Assembly (NCBI RefSeq): GCF_048551375.1
Contig: NZ_JBLYZJ010000001.1
Coordinates: 310,001 to 374,000, forward strand
Reading direction: 5' to 3'
Origin: Faucicola sp048551375
Lineage (GTDB): Bacteria; Pseudomonadota; Gammaproteobacteria; Pseudomonadales; Moraxellaceae
DNA: 64,000 nt
Shown here: in pieces, positions 61,896 to 64,000 of the stretch
Layout: each line of letters starts with the position of its first letter
Numbering within the stretch: the stretch's first letter is position 1
The notes under the pieces: model-generated
What the model was told of the DNA's origin: nothing
Seen by the model: the letters and a program-made list of their open reading frames with translations, nothing else
The model's database searches: none
Position numbers and translations under genes: made by a program

Positions 61896-62914
61896 TGCAC
61901 GCAAAAAACCCCATTTGGCAAGCCCGTATTGCACGCTTTAAACGCAATAAAATCGGCTATTACTCATTGATTTTATTCAGTATTATTTTTAGCATTTGCC
62001 TATGTGTTAATGTCGTTGCCAATGACAAGCCCATCATGGTGAAATACCAAGACAGCTATTATTTCCCAGTTGCCAAAGCCTATCCAGAAACCACGTTTGG
62101 CGGTGTGTTCGAGACCGAAACCAATTACCAAGACCCTGTGGTCAAAGACTTGATTAACCAACACGGCTATATGATTGAGCCGATGATTGGCTTTGCTGAC
62201 CAAACCCCAAGCGTCAGCCGTGATGTGCCGTTTCCTGCACCGCCCAACGCCCAAAACTGGCTTGGTACGGACGACCAAGGGCGAGATGTGCTGGCGAGGG
62301 TGCTGTATGGCTTGCGTGTGTCGTTGTTGTTTGGGCTGGCATTGACGTTGGCAGGGTCGCTGATTGGCATTATCGTGGGGGCGGTGCAAGGCTATTATGG
62401 CGGTTGGGTGGATTTGGGCGGACAGCGATTGATGGAAGTGTGGGGCGGTTTGCCACAACTCTTTATGATTATTATTTTGGTGAGTTTGTTTAGCCCCAGT
62501 GTGACGGTGCTGTTTGGGCTGATGTTGTTGTTTGGTTGGATGGGGCTTGTGGGCTTGGTGCGTGCGGAGTTTTTGCGAGCGAGGAATTTTGATTATGTCC
62601 GCTCGGCAAAGGCGATGGGCGTGAGCGATGCCAAGATTATGTTTCGCCATATTTTGCCGAATGCGATGTCATCTAGTTTGTCGCAGTTGCCGTTTATTTT
62701 GACGGCGAATATCACGGCATTGACCACGCTTGATTATTTGGGCTATGGCTTGCCTGCTGGGTCGCCCTCGCTCGGTGAGTTGATTTCGCAGGGGAAAAAT
62801 AATTTGGATGCACCGTGGCTTGCGTTGGCAGGATTTTTTAGTTTGACGGTGGTGTTGTCGCTCCTTATTTTTATTGGCGAAGCGTTAAGGGATGCGTTTG
62901 ACCCTAGAACATAG
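61895..62914 (+). CDS. yejE: YejE-type ABC importer permease
   Basis: Second permease of the Yej ABC importer, 339 residues. A long N-terminal periplasmic segment (about 45-130) with HGYMIEPMIGFADQTPS-like sequence follows the first helix, then NWLGTDDQGRDVLARVLYGL and the EAA loop RAKAMGVSDAKIMFRHILPN-type motif (SAKAMGVSDAKIMFRHILPN). The ATG overlaps the yejB stop. The ATPase gene yejF, normally next, is missing: the operon ends here with a repeat element and the convergent pepN. Confidence 0.9.
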   Translation: MHAKNPIWQARIARFKRNKIGYYSLILFSIIFSICLCVNVVANDKPIMVKYQDSYYFPVAKAYPETTFGGVFETETNYQDPVVKDLINQHGYMIEPMIGFADQTPSVSRDVPFPAPPNAQNWLGTDDQGRDVLARVLYGLRVSLLFGLALTLAGSLIGIIVGAVQGYYGGWVDLGGQRLMEVWGGLPQLFMIIILVSLFSPSVTVLFGLMLLFGWMGLVGLVRAEFLRARNFDYVRSAKAMGVSDAKIMFRHILPNAMSSSLSQLPFILTANITALTTLDYLGYGLPAGSPSLGELISQGKNNLDAPWLALAGFFSLTVVLSLLIFIGEALRDAFDPRT

Positions 62915-62936
62915 TATCCTAGACAATAGTTTATAT

Positions 62937-62999
62937 AGGACTTACGCAAAAATGCCATTTGTAGGTTGGGTGGAAGCATGACACCCAACATAAACCATT
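62937..62999. repeat. 63-bp dispersed repeat, copy 2 (yejE-pepN gap)
   Basis: Same 63 bases as 10676-10738 with a single mismatch and in the same orientation. It fills the gap between the convergent yejE and pepN genes and touches the pepN stop codon. Its internal hairpin GTTGGGTG / CACCCAAC could act as a weak terminator. Confidence 0.9.
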
Positions 63000-64000
63000 A
63001 TTGGTTGAGCATCGTTGCCAAGGTTTCTTTGACATTTTTGGAGGTCATTTTGGGCTGACTATCCAATAATTGCTGTTTGGCATGGCTTTTGATTGGTTCG
63101 CTCAAAGTATTCCAAGCGGACAAACTTTGCAGTAAACGTGAAGCTAACAGTGGATTACGTTTATCCAAAATCACCATCATATCAAGGTATTGGCTTAATC
63201 CTTGATTTGACCAAAGTTTGGTTGGTTGAGCAATCAATCCACCTAAAACCGCACGCACACGGTTTGGGGTATTGAGGTCAAAATCAGTATGTTCTGTCAA
63301 CCCAAAAATCGCATCAACTGAAGCTTCGGTATCCCCTGCTTGCACCCCAAACCATAAATCCATCGCCAAATCATCATGGCTAAATCGTTGATAAAAGTCG
63401 GCTAATAATACCGTTTTTTGCTCAAGCTGATGATTCACCACCGCCGATAACGCCCCCAATCGCTCACTCATACAACTGGCATTTTGGTATTGATTGACCG
63501 CCCATTGTTTGGCATCTTCGATGTTGGCAGTCAACGCCATGTCCAATGCCACGTTTCGCCATGCTCGCTCGCCCATCGCTTTCGCATTGTCTTGATACGC
63601 TGTCAGCGGATAGGCTTGATAAGCGGTTGTCCAAAAGTCGGCAAGGTGAGTTGCCACTTGTTTTAGCAAGGCATCTCGTTTGGCTTTGACTTCGTTGGGG
63701 TTATAATGGTGGCTAAATGCAGAGCCAAGCTCACGTTCGGCAGGGATATCCAGTAAACGTGTCGCTAACATGGCATCTTGTTGGTACAGGCTTGGCAGTG
63801 CTTGCTTTAAGGCATTCAGATAAATGGTGCTATCTGCCCCTTGAATCAAGATACGATTGACCAATAATTGACTGGCTTGCCAACGGTTAAAGCCATTGGT
63901 TTCATATTGCATCAAAAATGACAAATCCGCATCACTATAGTCAAAATTTAGCTGAACAGGGGCAGAAAAATCTCGTAACAGCGAAATTACTGGCTCAAAA
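62998..64000 (-). CDS. pepN: Aminopeptidase N, C-terminal part (cut by the window edge)
   Basis: Only the last about 333 residues of an M1-family aminopeptidase N lie in the window; the catalytic HEXXH domain would lie beyond 64000. The visible part is the helical C-terminal domain of the gammaproteobacterial PepN type: PVISLLRDFSAPVQLNFDY, then LMQYETNGFNRWQASQLLVN, FDLNTPNRVRAVLGG, YLDMMVILDKRNPLLASRLL and a final LATMLNQ. Identification rests on this domain pattern. The frame stays open through the window edge. It is transcribed toward yejE. Confidence 0.85.
   Translation of the reverse strand, partial: FEPVISLLRDFSAPVQLNFDYSDADLSFLMQYETNGFNRWQASQLLVNRILIQGADSTIYLNALKQALPSLYQQDAMLATRLLDIPAERELGSAFSHHYNPNEVKAKRDALLKQVATHLADFWTTAYQAYPLTAYQDNAKAMGERAWRNVALDMALTANIEDAKQWAVNQYQNASCMSERLGALSAVVNHQLEQKTVLLADFYQRFSHDDLAMDLWFGVQAGDTEASVDAIFGLTEHTDFDLNTPNRVRAVLGGLIAQPTKLWSNQGLSQYLDMMVILDKRNPLLASRLLQSLSAWNTLSEPIKSHAKQQLLDSQPKMTSKNVKETLATMLNQ

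Noticed and set aside
62000..62650. 216-codon open frame antisense to yejE
   Set aside because: Low-complexity His/Gln-rich reading opposite a clear permease gene with no ribosome-binding site.
1..64000. Search for tRNA, rRNA, IS transposase, prophage, CRISPR array or restriction/defence island
   Set aside because: None seen on reading both strands; the only accessory signals are the toxin-antitoxin pair, the WG-repeat remnant and the small repeats.

Overview
The window is a stretch of ordinary chromosome from a low-to-mid-GC gammaproteobacterium. Gene content and protein style point to the Moraxellaceae, most likely a Moraxella (M. osloensis-like): homodimeric ATP sulfurylase, CvpA-PurF and PrmB-AroC synteny, long Gln/Asn/Thr-rich linkers in envelope proteins, and class 2 PyrD. 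No rRNA, tRNA, prophage, IS transposase or CRISPR array is visible. About 50 protein genes fill the window. Nearly all are housekeeping genes with a strong bias to cell-envelope functions.

Layout. 0-8 kb: an aldehyde dehydrogenase, a membrane-anchored metallophosphoesterase, an EmrAB-type drug efflux pair and the Kup potassium transporter. 8-15 kb: a tolQ-tolR-tolA-tolB cluster followed, where pal would be expected, by a lipoprotein built on the TolB beta-propeller. 15-20 kb: pyrD, cvpA-purF, a YqhD-type aldehyde reductase and azlCD. 20-24.5 kb (minus strand): yajC-secD-secF. 24.8-29 kb: a small secreted protein, an MltD lytic transglycosylase with six LysM domains, and HU. 29-39.3 kb: an LplT-like transporter, tamA-tamB, and an NlpD-like LysM/LytM lipoprotein. 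39.6-48 kb: sat, purD, rnhB, a glycerophosphodiesterase, a lipoprotein, an orphan prpF and bifunctional nnrDE. 48-57 kb: an RDD membrane protein, an L,D-transpeptidase, prmB, a PIN-domain toxin-antitoxin pair, aroC, a probable holD, serC and a secreted LysM protein. 57-64 kb: a yejA-(zinc ribbon)-gloB-yejB-yejE operon and the 3' part of pepN.

Together the genes describe envelope building and upkeep: Sec export (SecDF-YajC), outer-membrane assembly (TamAB), trans-envelope energy coupling (TolQRAB), peptidoglycan cutting, cross-linking and amidase control (MltD, L,D-transpeptidase, NlpD-like, LysM protein), plus purine, pyrimidine, serine, chorismate and sulfate metabolism.

The most unusual feature is between the genes. 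At least three families of short dispersed palindromic repeats occupy the intergenic gaps. One family is a 94-bp MITE with imperfect terminal inverted repeats beginning TATAGT and a palindromic core GGGCGTATGCAATACGCCC. Three copies align end to end at exactly 94 bp and several are degenerate. One copy sits inside the yajC-secD operon and two lie just upstream of prmB and serC. A 63-bp element occurs twice with one mismatch, once directly before the tolA ribosome-binding site. A third family is a GC-rich hairpin (CCCCCTCTTT/AAAGAGGGGG) that looks like a mobile terminator. Other points of interest are a broken WG-repeat gene behind purD, a toxin-antitoxin module splitting the usual prmB-aroC pair, an emrAB leader with an attenuator-like hairpin, and lineage insertions in Kup, TamA, SecF and RNase HII.
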